From: Treponema sp.
GTDB taxonomy: Bacteria; Spirochaetota; Spirochaetia; Treponematales; Treponemataceae
Assembly: GCA_017963165.1 (NCBI GenBank)
Contig: JAGCTZ010000141.1
Coordinates: forward strand, 1-64,000
Length of the DNA stretch: 64,000 nt
Reading direction: 5' to 3'
The notes under the pieces are model-generated. The model saw only the letters and a program-made list of their open reading frames with translations, searched no databases and was not told where the DNA came from. Numbering within the stretch: position 1 is the stretch's first letter; each line of letters opens with the position of its first letter. Below, in pieces: positions 36,318 to 44,536 of this stretch. The position numbers and the translations under genes were made by a program.

Positions 36318-37124
36318 ATGAAAAAGCTTGCTGGAATTGTCGCAGTTTTTGCGGCATTTACAATGATGTTTGGAATTGCTTCGTGCAATACGAATGCGGA
36401 TGAGCCTAAAGATCAAAAGAAGAGCTATGTCGGAACAAAAACACCGAAGGAGGCAAAAGCTGTTGGTGATATTGTTTTTAATGATGGTTCTGCTACTCCT
36501 TATACAGAGGATATGATATTGACTGATGATCAGAAGGCTGCTGCAATTGCTATAATTTTTTATGCAGGAACCGATACCGACCCGCTTGGTGCAAAAACTT
36601 TGGGTGTTGGTCTTCATAATTCTCAAGGCGATAGTACGAAAAATATGATGTGGGCTATCGAAAGTGCGGAAGGCTATAACATAGAGATTGAAAACATAAT
36701 CTCTCATTCAAGCAAAAATGGGATTAATGCTACTCTTGATTCAACATTTACAGGTGACACGGACGGAAGCGATAACTGGTCTGAACTCTGCAAGGTAGTT
36801 AGCGACGAAACTACCAGCGGAAACTACCCTGCATGGGAATGGATAAATGCCTATCCGAAGACAGACAGTCTTAGTGGTGACTGGTATATGCCTACTGTTG
36901 CAGAATTTTCCATGATGTGTCGTGTAAAAGAAACTATAAATTTGGCTTTGGAAAAAGCTGGCGGAACGATAATCGCAGAAACAAGTTATTGGACGTCCAG
37001 TCAGTTTTATTACAATGATCATATACCTTCTTATGTTTGGTATGTGGGAATTGACAATCTCAGTTCTGCTTATTGGATCAAGAATTCAAACTTCTCTGTT
37101 TGCTGTATCCGTGCTTTCAACTAG
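36318..37124 (+). CDS. DUF1566-like lipoprotein
   Basis: A 268-residue lipoprotein with lipobox MFGIASC. The C-terminal half has the DUF1566 pattern: AWEWINAYP, GDWYMPTVAEFSMM, ETSYWTSSQFY, WYVGIDNLSSAYW and CCIRAFN, a C-type-lectin-like fold. The Shine-Dalgarno GGAGG precedes ATG. It is probably outer-membrane or periplasmic. Treponemes carry many such paralogues; ligands are unknown. The gene is divergent from the SUMF1 lipoprotein gene and may share regulation. Confidence 0.8.
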   Translation: MKKLAGIVAVFAAFTMMFGIASCNTNADEPKDQKKSYVGTKTPKEAKAVGDIVFNDGSATPYTEDMILTDDQKAAAIAIIFYAGTDTDPLGAKTLGVGLHNSQGDSTKNMMWAIESAEGYNIEIENIISHSSKNGINATLDSTFTGDTDGSDNWSELCKVVSDETTSGNYPAWEWINAYPKTDSLSGDWYMPTVAEFSMMCRVKETINLALEKAGGTIIAETSYWTSSQFYYNDHIPSYVWYVGIDNLSSAYWIKNSNFSVCCIRAFN

Positions 37125-37171
37125 CGCATAGGCTGGTTGATCAATCCTGCCAGTGACAGAGCAGCAGAATG

Positions 37172-37217
37172 TGCCCGAACTATTAAAAGCTTTCGCCTTT
37201 TTCCATTAGTTCGGGCA
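37172..37217 (+). terminator. Hairpin after the DUF1566-like gene, probable terminator
   Basis: TGCCCGAACTA pairs perfectly with TAGTTCGGGCA across a 24-base loop, followed by TATTTTTA. Its downstream arm is also coding sequence of the minus-strand gene remnant. Confidence 0.55.
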
Positions 37218-37326
37218 TATTTTTATGAATAATTCCATTACGGTGCTGAATTATGTCACTTCGAGTCAGAACGTATTTTGGATAGTTATCTTTAATTGCT
37301 TCTAAAGGACGATACTCTTTGTCTTC
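37183..37326 (-). pseudogene. C-terminal remnant of a DUF4143-type AAA ATPase
   Basis: Minus-strand translation gives 47 residues ending in a stop: EDKEYRPLEAIKDNYPKYVL continuing TRSDIIQHRNGIIHKNMPEL. This pattern (K-x-N-YPKYVLT, then NGI-x-H) is the usual C-terminus of ATP-binding proteins with a DUF4143 domain. No start or ATPase domain precedes it; the sequence runs straight into a plus-strand remnant. Residue pattern assignment is from memory of the family. Confidence 0.65.
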
Positions 37327-37339
37327 TGTTTCTTTAATC

Positions 37340-37519
37340 TATGTAGCAGAAAACACAGATTTGAATAAAGACACTGTTACATCTTCTACCGAAATGTTCG
37401 CTAGTTGCCCTAAACTTGTCGGTGGCAATGGCACTGTATTTGACAGTACAAAACTCGACAAAACTTATGCCCGCATAGATAGTGCAGATGCTCCAGGCTA
37501 CTTTACTGTAAAGAAGTAA
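37340..37519 (+). pseudogene. C-terminal remnant of a BspA-like/DUF285 surface protein
   Basis: About 59 in-frame codons read YVAENTDLNKDTVTSSTEMF, then ASCPKLVGGNGTVFD and TYARIDSADAPGYFTVKK, then stop. The MF-x-x-C-x-KLVGGNGT and YARID-x-x-x-x-PGYFT patterns are the standard ending of DUF285/BspA-type repeat proteins. No start codon with ribosome site or upstream repeats are present, so only the tail survives. Confidence 0.7.
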
Positions 37520-37547
37520 GCGTATGTCTGAATGCGCAATGGGATTG

Positions 37548-37652
37548 TAGGGGTGAGCGGCAGCGAAAACACGCGTGAGCGTGGTCGGAGGCGAAAGCCG
37601 TAGCCCCGAAAAGCCCGGTTTTGACCGCCGCAAGGCGGGCAAAATGCGCCCA
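37548..37652. repeat. GC-rich structured element with GNRA-capped hairpins
   Basis: In an AT-rich gap, this stretch folds into CACGC-GTGA-GCGTG (37570-37583), GGC-GAAA-GCC (37590-37599) and CCGCC-GCAA-GGCGG (near 37625-37638). All three loops fit GNRA. GGGG (37550-37553) and CCCC (37604-37607) can close the first two as a multibranch. It could be a structured RNA or a multicopy repeat. It resembles the element at 61442-61536 in block order (TAGGGGTG, ACGC, CG-x-GG-x-GAA-x-GC). No promoter is obvious. Confidence 0.6.
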
Positions 37653-37676
37653 GAAATCTGGAAACTTATTTAAACA

Positions 37677-37705
37677 TTGTAAAATTCGTAAAATTCCACT
37701 ATAAT
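37677..37705 (+). promoter_or_regulatory. Promoter of rpe
   Basis: TTGTAA (37677-37682), a 17-base spacer and TATAAT (37700-37705), nine bases before ATG. The leader would be about three bases, with no room for a Shine-Dalgarno. Confidence 0.7.
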
Positions 37706-37714
37706 ATACTCCAA

Positions 37715-38347
37715 ATGAAAACACCTATTTTAGCACCATCATTATTGTCTGCAGATTTCTGCAATCTTGAAAAGGCAATAAAACAGATAGAAGAAAATAA
37801 GGGTTCGGCTGTTCATATTGATGTTATGGACGGTCAGTTTGTGCCCGAAATTACTTACGGTGAGCCTGTTGTGCGTTCTATCCGCAGACTTACAAAGCTT
37901 CCTTTTGATGTTCATCTTATGACAGAGCACCCGGAACGACAGATTGAACTTTTTGCCGCCGCCGGTGCAGATTGGATTACCTTTCATTATGAATCAACTC
38001 CTCATTCTCATCGTCTTATTCAACTTATTCATGAACAGGGAAAAAAGGCTGGTGTGGCAATTTGTCCTGCAACTCCTGTAGATGCATTGTCGGAAATCCT
38101 GGAATGTGCCGATATTATATTAGTGATGACTGTTAATCCCGGTTGGGGTGGACAGAAGCTTATTCCTTCCTGTGTTGCAAAAATTGCGGCTTTAAAAAAG
38201 ATTAGGGAAGAAAAGAAATACAATTATCTTATTTCCTGTGACGGCGGAATTAACAGCGATACTGTAGGTGATGTTCTTGCCGCTGGGGTTGATGTAGTTG
38301 TTTCGGGTTCCAGCTTTTTTACCGGAAAGCTTGATTGGAAATACTGA
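37715..38347 (+). CDS. rpe: Ribulose-phosphate 3-epimerase
   Basis: A 210-residue TIM-barrel enzyme of the pentose phosphate pathway that interconverts ribulose 5-phosphate and xylulose 5-phosphate. Motifs: SLLSADFCNLEKAI, HIDVMDGQFVPEITYG (metal His and Asp), DVHLMTEHPE, VMTVNPGWGGQK and SCDGGINSDT. The start ATG lies nine bases after TATAAT, so the mRNA is nearly leaderless. Three envelope or TPR protein genes follow on the same strand. Confidence 0.95.
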   Translation: MKTPILAPSLLSADFCNLEKAIKQIEENKGSAVHIDVMDGQFVPEITYGEPVVRSIRRLTKLPFDVHLMTEHPERQIELFAAAGADWITFHYESTPHSHRLIQLIHEQGKKAGVAICPATPVDALSEILECADIILVMTVNPGWGGQKLIPSCVAKIAALKKIREEKKYNYLISCDGGINSDTVGDVLAAGVDVVVSGSSFFTGKLDWKY

Positions 38348-38371
38348 AACCTTGTATAGAGAGGTGTGGTT

Positions 38372-39292
38372 TTGAAAAAAACACTTTGTGTTGTTTGTGC
38401 TTTGTGGCTTATTTGCGGGGCACTTTTTGCAGGAGAAACTTCCTCTTCTGCTTATCTTGAAGCGTGTAAAGCTTTTTCAAGAGGAGAGTGGAGTTCTGCA
38501 GAACTGCTGCTTAGAAAAGCTGTTGCTTATCCTCAGAATAACAATGCAGATACAAATTATATGCTCATAACTGCCGAAATTTATGCGGGAGACGACAACC
38601 GCGCGCTTGTTGATACAGAAGCTTTCCTGCGTAATTATCCTGATTCAATTTATACTCCTCGTATTCAGTATATGCGGGGTAAACTGCTTTATAGTCTTGG
38701 TGAATATGAAAAAGCAATTATCGTTCTGAGCGATTTTTGTCATCAGAATGAAACTAGTGAACTGTATCCTGCAGCTTTGTTTTATATTGCAGAATCGCTT
38801 TATGCCGGTTTCAGGTATGATGAAGCAGAAACAATTTATGAACGTATAATTTCTCAATATCCAGACAGCGATAAGGTTTCTGCAAGTCAGTTCCGTTTGG
38901 AAAGTATTGCACAGCGTTCGCGCGAAGAAAAGCTTTTGTATCTGCTTAAGCAGACTGGCGAAGAATATCTTGCTGCCAAAGAAGATTACGAAAAACAGCT
39001 TAGACTTTATAATTCGGAAGCAATTAATACTACAAGGGAACGCCTTGTTGATGCTCAGCAGAAAAACCAGGAGCTGGAAGAACAGATCCGCGATCTGGAA
39101 AATCAGATTGCAGAGTTAAAGGCAGAACAGGAAGCCCGTAACGATCAGGAGCAGGCTGTTATTGTTGCTGCTAAAAAAGAGGATGTTTTTACAGAAACTA
39201 GTCCTGCCAATGAAGATTTAAAGCTTTTGAAACAGAAAGCTCGTCTTGTTCAGTGGCTCATTGATGGAGAAAAACAGAATGAAGGTAAATAA
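38372..39292 (+). CDS. Exported TPR and coiled-coil protein (BamD/YbgF-like)
   Basis: A 306-residue periplasmic protein. TTG at 38372 is preferred (GAGAGG 7 bases upstream, giving the signal peptide MKKTLCVVCALWLICGALFA). TPR units at about 25-185 (SRGEWSSAELLLRKAVAYPQ, YMRGKLLYSLGEYEKAIIVL, DEAETIYERIISQYPDSDKV) resemble BamD and YbgF. A coiled coil (about 205-260, QQKNQELEEQIRDLENQIAE) follows. It overlaps the next lipoprotein gene by 14 bases, so the two are coupled. Confidence 0.8.
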   Translation: MKKTLCVVCALWLICGALFAGETSSSAYLEACKAFSRGEWSSAELLLRKAVAYPQNNNADTNYMLITAEIYAGDDNRALVDTEAFLRNYPDSIYTPRIQYMRGKLLYSLGEYEKAIIVLSDFCHQNETSELYPAALFYIAESLYAGFRYDEAETIYERIISQYPDSDKVSASQFRLESIAQRSREEKLLYLLKQTGEEYLAAKEDYEKQLRLYNSEAINTTRERLVDAQQKNQELEEQIRDLENQIAELKAEQEARNDQEQAVIVAAKKEDVFTETSPANEDLKLLKQKARLVQWLIDGEKQNEGK

Positions 39293-40781
39293 ATTATTCT
39301 TAGGTATATCAATTTTTGCAGTTCTTGCTTTGTTCTCCGGCTGTGCTTCTAAAAATGATGATTCTGTAAAGGAAGTTGTATTTGATTCTGCAGATGAACT
39401 CCCACCTGAATCTATTGATCCGGAAGAAGAACAGGAAATAAGTGAAGCTAATGCTATGCTTGTTACTTCTGATGAAGCTTCGGCTTTTCAGGTAGAAGCT
39501 GATGCAAGTTCCGTAGCACAGGAAACAAAGAAAAATTATACGGGCTGGGTTTCTTCGGCAATTCGTCCTATTACAAGTGTAAAGGGTAACATTAAGTTGT
39601 ATGTTCGTCCTAAGAAGGGAACCTTTGGTATTTTTGTAATGAATGAAAACGAAAAGGCTGTTCCTGTTATTTCTTCTGCTAACGAATATACTACAACTTC
39701 TTTTTATCTTAAGGCCGGCAACAAAATTATAAAGCTTTGTGATGATTCGAATGTTGTATCTGCTGCAAAAAAGACAGAAACCGGTATTAGAATCCGTTAT
39801 ACAATCGAAAAAGTTGCAATTGTTATGATTGATATGGAATGCTTGAGCTCTAAAGAAGGTGAGCCGGAAGATACTGTAAAGATTTCTGCACAAATACAGA
39901 GTCAGTCAAAGAAAAAGACAGATTTTTCTCTTAAACTGCTTTTTGATACTGTGCTTGGCGAAACAGACAGACATCATTTCTATACTTCGCAGAATCTTCC
40001 TGTAAAGAACGAGGTTCTTTATCATTCAATGGAAGAAGAAAAATGGTTTGTTTCTAAGAATGCAAAGGCTTGTATGCAGATTATTCTTGCGGGTGCAGAC
40101 ATTTCGCCTATAGAAACTGTTGCTCTTGCAAACTTTGCTACTGTTGATACAAAGAAATGGGAAGCAGATATGACTACTTACCGTTCTTTTGATACAGTTC
40201 TTTCTTATAACAATTCGGCTGTTGGTATTTACTGGCCAAAAACAACGCTTTCTACGGAGCAGGTTAGTACTCCTGTGACTTTCTATATTTCACTTGCTGC
40301 TGATGGTGCTGTTCCTGGCGGTGCTGATTATATTCTTGCAATTGAAGAAGCAAAGAATAAGCCTGCCGAAGAAGAAACTGAAGCTGCTGAAGAGGAACAG
40401 GCAGAAGCTGGTGATGATGTTGCCGCTCCTACAGAAGAAACTGTTCAGAATATTCAGGCTGTAGAAGAAATTCCTGCTGCGGTTCCTTCAACGGTTCCTG
40501 CTGTAAAAGAAACACCAAAGGAGACTCCAAAAGAAACTCCTAAGGAAGCTGTAAAGGAAACTCCAAAAGAAGCTGTTTCTTCTGAACCGGAAACTCAGAA
40601 TACAAAGAATGTTGCTGCGGTTCAGGAAATAACAAGCGACAGACTTTCTTATGATTATATTCAGAAGCTGCTCGATAAAATTGAACGGCTCGAAGAAGGC
40701 GACCCGGAGGCCAATAAGGACGAAATTAATCTGCTGAATGCAGAGCTTGATGCGATTCTTAATATTTTGAACGCACGATAA
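39279..40781 (+). CDS. Lipoprotein with Lys/Pro repeat region
   Basis: A 500-residue lipoprotein: signal MKVNKLFLGISIFAVLALFSGC with a lipobox ending at Cys22. Residues about 85-365 form a beta-rich domain of unknown family. An Ala/Glu-rich segment (about 370-405) and a KETPKETPKE repeat (about 410-434) follow, then a C-terminal helix. The low-complexity part could span periplasm or peptidoglycan, as Pro/Lys linkers do in TonB. ATG at 39279 overlaps the upstream gene end, with GGAG about 9 bases before. Function unknown. Confidence 0.75.
   Translation: MKVNKLFLGISIFAVLALFSGCASKNDDSVKEVVFDSADELPPESIDPEEEQEISEANAMLVTSDEASAFQVEADASSVAQETKKNYTGWVSSAIRPITSVKGNIKLYVRPKKGTFGIFVMNENEKAVPVISSANEYTTTSFYLKAGNKIIKLCDDSNVVSAAKKTETGIRIRYTIEKVAIVMIDMECLSSKEGEPEDTVKISAQIQSQSKKKTDFSLKLLFDTVLGETDRHHFYTSQNLPVKNEVLYHSMEEEKWFVSKNAKACMQIILAGADISPIETVALANFATVDTKKWEADMTTYRSFDTVLSYNNSAVGIYWPKTTLSTEQVSTPVTFYISLAADGAVPGGADYILAIEEAKNKPAEEETEAAEEEQAEAGDDVAAPTEETVQNIQAVEEIPAAVPSTVPAVKETPKETPKETPKEAVKETPKEAVSSEPETQNTKNVAAVQEITSDRLSYDYIQKLLDKIERLEEGDPEANKDEINLLNAELDAILNILNAR
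40506..40578 (+). repeat. In-frame degenerate tandem repeat encoding KETP/KEAV units
   Basis: Near-12-bp units coding KETP (three in a row) and KEAV alternate, with synonymous differences between copies, so selection appears to act on the peptide. Confidence 0.75.
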
Positions 40782-40806
40782 GTGTTATTTATAAACGGAT
40801 TTACAG

Positions 40807-41907
40807 ATGGCACAGGATGTATTGACAATTGCATGGAAATTCATGCGCAGAAGAAAGTTCGCTACTGCAATAAAGCTGCTTGAAGCCAGGCGGGAAATTT
40901 ACGAAGAGAATTTTGAGTATTATGTCCTGCTTGGAATTGCGTGTCTTTATGTCGGCGATATTGGTTCTTCTTCGTCATACTTTGCGATGGCCAGAAAAAT
41001 TAAGCTTACAGATACAAGGGTTCTGCTTGGTCAGGCTGCAATTTATCTTAGACGCGGAGATACAGACCGTGCTTTGCAGTATTACATGGATATAACTGAC
41101 AATGATCCTAACAATAAAGTTGCAAAAAATGCTGTTGAATTTATTCGTACCCGTGGTGATTATGATACAATCTGCCGCTGGGTAGATACAGGTAGAATTG
41201 AACAGTTTTATCCGCCACTTGGAGTGAATCCGGAAAAAATTGCCGCCATAACAATTCCTGCTGTCTGCTTTGTGCTTGGTGTTGTTGTTGTTCTTGCATT
41301 ATTCCCACGGAAAAATTTATACAAAGGGGAGCGACGTGATCTTTCGGAACTCACCCTGTCTTCTGAAGAAAAAAATAATGCGCAGGAAAAAGACCTTTCG
41401 AGTCAGGCTTATGGATTTATTCTTAATGACAAGCAGATTTCAAAGAGTTACGTTGCCGCAATGGAATATTTCCAGTCGCACAGAGATAATGCTGCACAGG
41501 TAGAAATTAACAGAATCCTTAATTCCAATGCTTCTGTTTCCATTAAACAAAAAGCAAGAGTTCTTATGAGTTATCTTGAAGAGCCTACTTTTGATACGCT
41601 TACCGATAATCCTTCTTATGCTGCGGTAGAAGCAGAGCCTGCTCTTTATCTTGATGCCTGGGTAAGTTGGGGTGGAAAGGTAACAAATGCTGTTATAAAT
41701 GAAAACGGTTCTTATACCTGTCAGCTGCTTGTAGGTTACGAATCAGGAGAAGTTGTTGAAGGAATTGTAACTGTACGATTTGCATCTATGCCTAACATCA
41801 TGCCGGATCAGCCGGTAAAAATTCTTGGAAAGATTTGTTCCGAAGATAAAAAAATCTATCTTGAAGGTAAAGCAATTTACCAGAGTATAAAAGATGGATT
41901 AAAGTAA
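40807..41907 (+). CDS. TPR protein with one membrane helix
   Basis: A 366-residue protein. Residues about 1-135 hold TPR units on the cytoplasmic side (FATAIKLLEARREIYEENFE, AIYLRRGDTDRALQYYMDIT). A single helix follows at about 145-165 (AAITIPAVCFVLGVVVVLAL). The remaining part is outside, mixed alpha/beta (LDAWVSWGGKVTNAVINENG to the end), which resembles a beta-barrel domain. There is no signal peptide. It is 25 bases after the lipoprotein gene, and these genes precede recA. Function unknown. Confidence 0.75.
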   Translation: MAQDVLTIAWKFMRRRKFATAIKLLEARREIYEENFEYYVLLGIACLYVGDIGSSSSYFAMARKIKLTDTRVLLGQAAIYLRRGDTDRALQYYMDITDNDPNNKVAKNAVEFIRTRGDYDTICRWVDTGRIEQFYPPLGVNPEKIAAITIPAVCFVLGVVVVLALFPRKNLYKGERRDLSELTLSSEEKNNAQEKDLSSQAYGFILNDKQISKSYVAAMEYFQSHRDNAAQVEINRILNSNASVSIKQKARVLMSYLEEPTFDTLTDNPSYAAVEAEPALYLDAWVSWGGKVTNAVINENGSYTCQLLVGYESGEVVEGIVTVRFASMPNIMPDQPVKILGKICSEDKKIYLEGKAIYQSIKDGLK

Positions 41908-42023
41908 AATTTGGATTTCTTAAGGAAAATATAAAAAAATTGATTTTTTTTAAAGAATTTTTCAAAAACTTTGTAAAAAAATCAAAATTTTAGCCATATT
42001 ATATGTGGGAGGAAGGTGGCTGA

Positions 42024-43121
42024 ATGGCAAATAATAATACAACTCCGATGGATACATCGGAAAAAATGAAGGCGCTGGAGGCTGCTAGGCTGCAAATAGA
42101 AAAGCAGTTTGGTCAGGGCGCGCTCATGAAGCTTGGCGACAAAGCAGATGCAACCGGAATTGATGTGATTCCTTCTGGTTCAATTCTGCTTGACGAGGCT
42201 CTTGGGATCGGCGGATATCCGCGCGGTCGTGTAATCGAAATGTATGGACCAGAAAGTTCTGGTAAAACGACTCTTGCACTCCATGCAATTGCAGAAGCTC
42301 AGAAGCTTGGTGGCGTTGCTGCATTCGTTGATGCAGAGCATGCGCTTGATCCTGTTTATGCAAAAAATCTTGGCGTAAATATTGATGAACTCTGGGTATC
42401 TCAACCTGATACCGGTGAGCAGGCGCTTGAAATTACAGAAAATCTTGTTCGAAGTGGTGCAGTTGATATTGTTGTCGTAGACTCTGTTGCAGCTCTTACA
42501 CCGGAAAAAGAAATCGAAGGCGAAATGGGTGATGCTGTAATGGGTATGCAGGCTCGTCTTATGAGTCAGGCATTGCGAAAGCTTACTGCTGTAATCGGTA
42601 AATCAAATTGTATCGTTGTGTTTATCAACCAGATTCGTATGAAGATTGGCGTAATGTTCGGAAATCCTGAAACAACAACAGGTGGACAGGCGCTTAAGTT
42701 CTATTCTTCTGTTCGTCTTGAGATTCGTCGTATTGAAACAATTGACGGTAAAGGCGATGAAGATGCTCTTGGAAACAGAGTACGCGTTAAGGTTGTAAAG
42801 AATAAGGTTGCACCTCCGTTCCGCAAGTGCGAAATTGATATTTACTTTGGAAAAGGTATTTCAAAGTCTGCAAGTCTTCTTGATTCTGCTGTTAAACATG
42901 GAATTATCGATAAGAGGGGAGCATGGTATACAATGGGCGAAGAAAAAATCGGCCAGGGTAAAGAAAATGCTGTTTCTTATATCGAGGGAAATCCGGAACT
43001 TGCTGCTAATATCGAAGCAAAAATCCGTGCAGAGGTTTTCCCTGGACAGGTGCTTAAAGATAAGGAAGGAAAGCCTGTTGAAGCACCGGCTCCAAAGGCT
43101 GAGGCTCCTGCACAGGAGTAG
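42024..43121 (+). CDS. recA: Recombinase RecA
   Basis: A 365-residue strand-exchange ATPase. The Walker A GPESSGKT is at residues 75-82. Walker [13 protein letters not shown] and the DNA-binding loops ([21 protein letters not shown] and [20 protein letters not shown] regions) are complete, as is the C-terminal domain. The tail [13 protein letters not shown] is Ala/Pro-rich instead of strongly acidic. The Shine-Dalgarno GGAGG is strong. No obvious LexA box (either Gram-positive or Gram-negative type) was seen upstream, in line with the lack of a classical SOS system in treponemes. Confidence 0.97.
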   Translation: MANNNTTPMDTSEKMKALEAARLQIEKQFGQGALMKLGDKADATGIDVIPSGSILLDEALGIGGYPRGRVIEMYGPESSGKTTLALHAIAEAQKLGGVAAFVDAEHALDPVYAKNLGVNIDELWVSQPDTGEQALEITENLVRSGAVDIVVVDSVAALTPEKEIEGEMGDAVMGMQARLMSQALRKLTAVIGKSNCIVVFINQIRMKIGVMFGNPETTTGGQALKFYSSVRLEIRRIETIDGKGDEDALGNRVRVKVVKNKVAPPFRKCEIDIYFGKGISKSASLLDSAVKHGIIDKRGAWYTMGEEKIGQGKENAVSYIEGNPELAANIEAKIRAEVFPGQVLKDKEGKPVEAPAPKAEAPAQE

Positions 43122-43146
43122 TATTATAGGCTCTGTTGCAGCTGGA

Positions 43147-43170
43147 GTCCCTGAGCTTGTCAAAGGGGAC
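43147..43170 (+). repeat. Interspersed short repeat, copy upstream of folK
   Basis: A copy with core CCTGAGCTTGTCAAAGGG; one base differs from the other copies (A in place of G). Here the ends GTCCC and GGGAC pair. It lies 24 bases before the folK start codon, in the recA-folK gap. Confidence 0.8.
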
Positions 43171-43193
43171 GAAGGAGCAGATAAGGAAGTGAG

Positions 43194-44528
43194 ATGCAGA
43201 GAGTTCTTTTGGGTTTAGGGTCCAATAAAGAGTTTCATGGCAAAAGACCGCTCCAGCTTTTGGAGTGTGCCTGCCGTGAACTTGCCCAGCTTCTTGACTC
43301 TCCGCGTTTTTCTTCGGTTTATAAAACCCGCGCCATGTATGTTGAAGATCAGGAAGATTTTTATAACATGGCTGTCTGTGGTTTTGTGGCCGAAGAACTT
43401 TCTCCCTTTGAATTATTAAAACAAATTAATCAGATAGAAGCAAAATATGGGCGGGACCGTTCAAGCGAAATCCGCTTTGGTCCGCGTCCGCTTGATATAG
43501 ACATAGAACTGTTTGGTAATGAAACAATCAATACACCTGATTTAGAAATTCCCCATCCCAGAATTAGCGAAAGAGCTTTTGTTCTTGTTCCTGCACTTGA
43601 GATTTTAACAGATTCTGCCGATGTTACTATTAGGGATAAATTTACCGCTTATCTTAAAAACCTTAATTTAGAAAATGGAAGCGGCATAATAGAACAGGTG
43701 GCAGTTATGAGTGATACATTTGAATTAACAGAAAAACCGGCAGAAGCAGTTGCTGTAAAAGAAAGACATGAATACAGAGCAGGTGAGTTTGAAGGACCGC
43801 TTGATCTTTTGTGGTCATTAATCCGCGAAAGCAAAGTAAATATTTACGATATCCCGATTGCACAGATAACAGAGCAGTATCTTGAATATCTGGATTATGC
43901 AGTTCAGACAGATTTAGGCGATTTGTCCGAGTTTTATAGCTGGGCAGCAAAACTCATTTATATTAAAAGCCGTATGCTGCTGCCGGTTGAATTTAACATG
44001 GATGACGAAGACGACGAAGATCCACGCCAGGAGCTTGTAGATAAACTTATTGAATATCAGAAGTTTAAGAAGCTTTCATCTATGCTTGAAGAACAGGAAG
44101 ATCAGTCTGAATGGAACTTTGAACGCAAGAAGATTGAACGTGTGCTTCCTTTTGAAGAAAGCGATGATATGTGGGAAGAAATAGACACCTGGGAGCTTTT
44201 ACAGCAGATGCAGTCGCTGTTTAAGTCTATGATGGGTCAGTATTCCAACGAAAAAATCCTCAATATGTACGAGGAAATTTCTGTAAACGAAAAAATAACT
44301 CTTATGAACGAGCTTCTTGAAGATAAAAAAGAATGCATGTTCACAGACCTTCTTACCCGCAAAGGCAACGAAATGGACGTTATCTGTGCGTTCATGGCTA
44401 TACTTGAAGCTGTAAAATTTAAAATGATTACCATCTTCCAAAATAAGCTGTTTGGTGATATAAAGATATGTGCCAGAGAAGATAACGCTGGTTATATCCC
44501 TGACGAAGAAGAACTCACCAGTAACTAA
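43194..44528 (+). CDS. folK-scpA: FolK-ScpA fusion: pterin pyrophosphokinase joined to condensin subunit A
   Basis: One uninterrupted 444-residue frame. Residues 1-165 are a complete HPPK (FolK) for folate synthesis: GLGSNKEF at the start, RFGPRPLDIDIELFG (the family signature) and IPHPRISERAFVLVP. Residues about 190-435 are ScpA, the kleisin that bridges SMC: FEGPLDLLWSLIRESKVNIYD, FYSWAAKLIYIKSRMLLPVE and the C-terminal winged helix FMAILEAVKFKMITIFQ. An internal ATG at 43707 (residue 172) has AGGTGG 5 bases upstream, so free ScpA may also be made. scpB follows in the same operon, which supports the ScpA function. Confidence 0.88.
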   Translation: MQRVLLGLGSNKEFHGKRPLQLLECACRELAQLLDSPRFSSVYKTRAMYVEDQEDFYNMAVCGFVAEELSPFELLKQINQIEAKYGRDRSSEIRFGPRPLDIDIELFGNETINTPDLEIPHPRISERAFVLVPALEILTDSADVTIRDKFTAYLKNLNLENGSGIIEQVAVMSDTFELTEKPAEAVAVKERHEYRAGEFEGPLDLLWSLIRESKVNIYDIPIAQITEQYLEYLDYAVQTDLGDLSEFYSWAAKLIYIKSRMLLPVEFNMDDEDDEDPRQELVDKLIEYQKFKKLSSMLEEQEDQSEWNFERKKIERVLPFEESDDMWEEIDTWELLQQMQSLFKSMMGQYSNEKILNMYEEISVNEKITLMNELLEDKKECMFTDLLTRKGNEMDVICAFMAILEAVKFKMITIFQNKLFGDIKICAREDNAGYIPDEEELTSN

Positions 44529-44536
44529 AGGAAGAT

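Noticed and set aside
36276..36707. Minus-strand frame of 143 codons opposite the DUF1566-like gene
   Set aside because: It is antisense to a gene with a lipobox, Shine-Dalgarno and family motifs; it has no ribosome site of its own.
35040..37124. Diversity-generating retroelement with the SUMF1 protein as variable target
   Set aside because: The SUMF1 C-terminus lacks the Asn-rich variable pattern, no second copy of its 3' end is present, and no reverse transcriptase gene is in the window.
41908..42023. LexA-type SOS box before recA
   Set aside because: Neither CTGT-N8-ACAG nor GAAC-N4-GTTC is found in the gap; only A/T runs and a possible -10 (TATTAT) are present.
42808..43218. Frame overlapping the recA 3' end
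   Set aside because: It lies almost wholly inside recA in another frame and ends across the interspersed repeat; no homology pattern is visible.
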